This document shows, piece after piece, positions 6,122-6,566 of a stretch of 6,566 nucleotides of DNA. The notes beneath the pieces are model-generated. The model searched no databases, was not told where the DNA came from, and saw nothing but the letters and a program-made list of their open reading frames with translations. The stretch covers positions 1 through 6,566 of the forward strand of contig JAQVAJ010000093.1 in the NCBI GenBank assembly GCA_028690885.1. The letters run 5' to 3'. Source of the stretch: Clostridia bacterium (lineage in GTDB: Bacteria; Bacillota; Clostridia; DUPQ01). Position 1 is the stretch's first letter, and every line of letters starts with the position of its first letter. Both the position numbers and the translations under genes were made by a program.

Positions 6122-6566
6122 TTATATATTCTTTTTGGATATAGTATTATCCCAAATATTATTTTCCAATTTTAAATAAGGTAACGTCACTTCATAATCA
6201 TTTGGATATTCTTTTATTGCATCTATATGATTTAACAAATGACTGCCCACCAGAATATTGAATACAAGTTTAATTTTAGTATCCTTAATTATTCTCCTAG
6301 ATTCCTCATAAAGTGAAGATCTTTCATTTTCATCAAAAAGATCGTACATACTTAGTCTTTCCCAGTTATCAATATCCTTTGCAGGTTTTATTTTATTTAG
6401 AATAAAGACGGTGACCATTAAATAAATATCATCAACGATATTCTCGAGAGTTGGTATTACAACTTTTACATCGGATGGTCCTTCAATGGGTTGTAAAAGC
6501 AATGCTTGTCTGCTGTTTTCAGTGAATTGAATCAAATGTGTAGGGATGACCCCACCATGATTTTGG
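6122..6566 (-). CDS. Unrecognised protein, 5' end outside window, coupled to the HEPN gene
   Basis: I do not recognise this protein. The frame is open to the window edge: upstream of an in-frame TTG at 6535 it reads QNHGGVIPTH with no stop, so the true start probably lies beyond 6566 and TTG is an unlikely start. At least 147 C-terminal residues are visible. They include a proline/glycine-containing stretch (LLLQPIEGPSDVKVVIP), a hydrophobic helix-like segment (ENIVDDIYLMVTVFILNKI), an acidic-basic middle (YDLFDENERSSLYEESRR), a second hydrophobic helix (KLVFNILVGSHLLNHI) and a lysine-rich tail. The hydrophobic stretches are short, broken by charges and more like buried helices than membrane spans. 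No nucleotidyltransferase (GSx10DxD) motif typical of HEPN-associated MNT antitoxins is seen in the visible part. Its TAA abuts the HEPN gene's ATG, so the two are very likely co-translated and may be partners. Confidence 0.6.
   Translation of the reverse strand, partial: QNHGGVIPTHLIQFTENSRQALLLQPIEGPSDVKVVIPTLENIVDDIYLMVTVFILNKIKPAKDIDNWERLSMYDLFDENERSSLYEESRRIIKDTKIKLVFNILVGSHLLNHIDAIKEYPNDYEVTLPYLKLENNIWDNTISKKNI

Noticed and set aside
6122..6535. Hydrophobic stretch in the upstream protein as a transmembrane segment
   Set aside because: Only about 13 uncharged residues between acidic and basic residues, and no second convincing span; more like a buried helix.
1..6566. CRISPR array, tRNA, insertion sequence or attachment site
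   Set aside because: Almost all sequence is coding; no regularly spaced repeats, cloverleaf-like sequence, transposase frame or terminal inverted repeats were seen.

Overview
The window is AT-rich and every supported gene lies on the minus strand, so it reads from the high-coordinate end to the low. Start codons are preceded by A/T-rich sequence with little or no Shine-Dalgarno, and the one intergenic gap holds a TAnnTTTG-like box. Together with the look of the proteins this suggests a Bacteroidota host, but that is inference. The tight gene packing and gene content are those of a bacterial defence locus.

Layout in transcription order. (1) 6566-6122: the 3' part of an unrecognised gene whose true start lies outside the window. 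(2) 6121-5390: a HEPN-fold protein with an intact R-x4-H motif (RCNIFH); its ATG directly follows the stop of gene 1 (TAAATG). (3) 5389-5307: an 83-base gap, the only real intergenic space, with a possible promoter and short palindromes. (4) 5306-4449: a DUF4007 protein, SspB-like. (5) 4452-1219: a 1077-aa P-loop ATPase, SspC-like, overlapping gene 4 by ATGA. (6) 1226-126: a PAPS-reductase/ATP-pyrophosphatase family protein, SspD-like, overlapping gene 5 by 8 bases. (7) 123-1: the first 41 codons of a further gene, whose N-terminus resembles the PLD-like domain found at the front of some defence helicases.

Genes 4-6 match in content and order the sspB-sspC-sspD core of the Ssp DNA phosphorothioation system, in which one non-bridging oxygen of the DNA backbone is replaced by sulfur on one strand. 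In that model the PP-loop enzyme (SspD) activates the backbone, SspB nicks, and SspC supplies ATP-driven work. Sulfur would come from a cysteine desulfurase (SspA or a housekeeping IscS) that is not in the window. The known restriction partners SspE and SspFGH are not seen. Instead the modification genes run straight into the putative PLD/helicase gene, and a HEPN protein sits just upstream. The most interesting possibility is an Ssp variant with a different effector arm, PLD-helicase and/or HEPN ribonuclease. The modification core is well supported; the effector assignment is a hypothesis.
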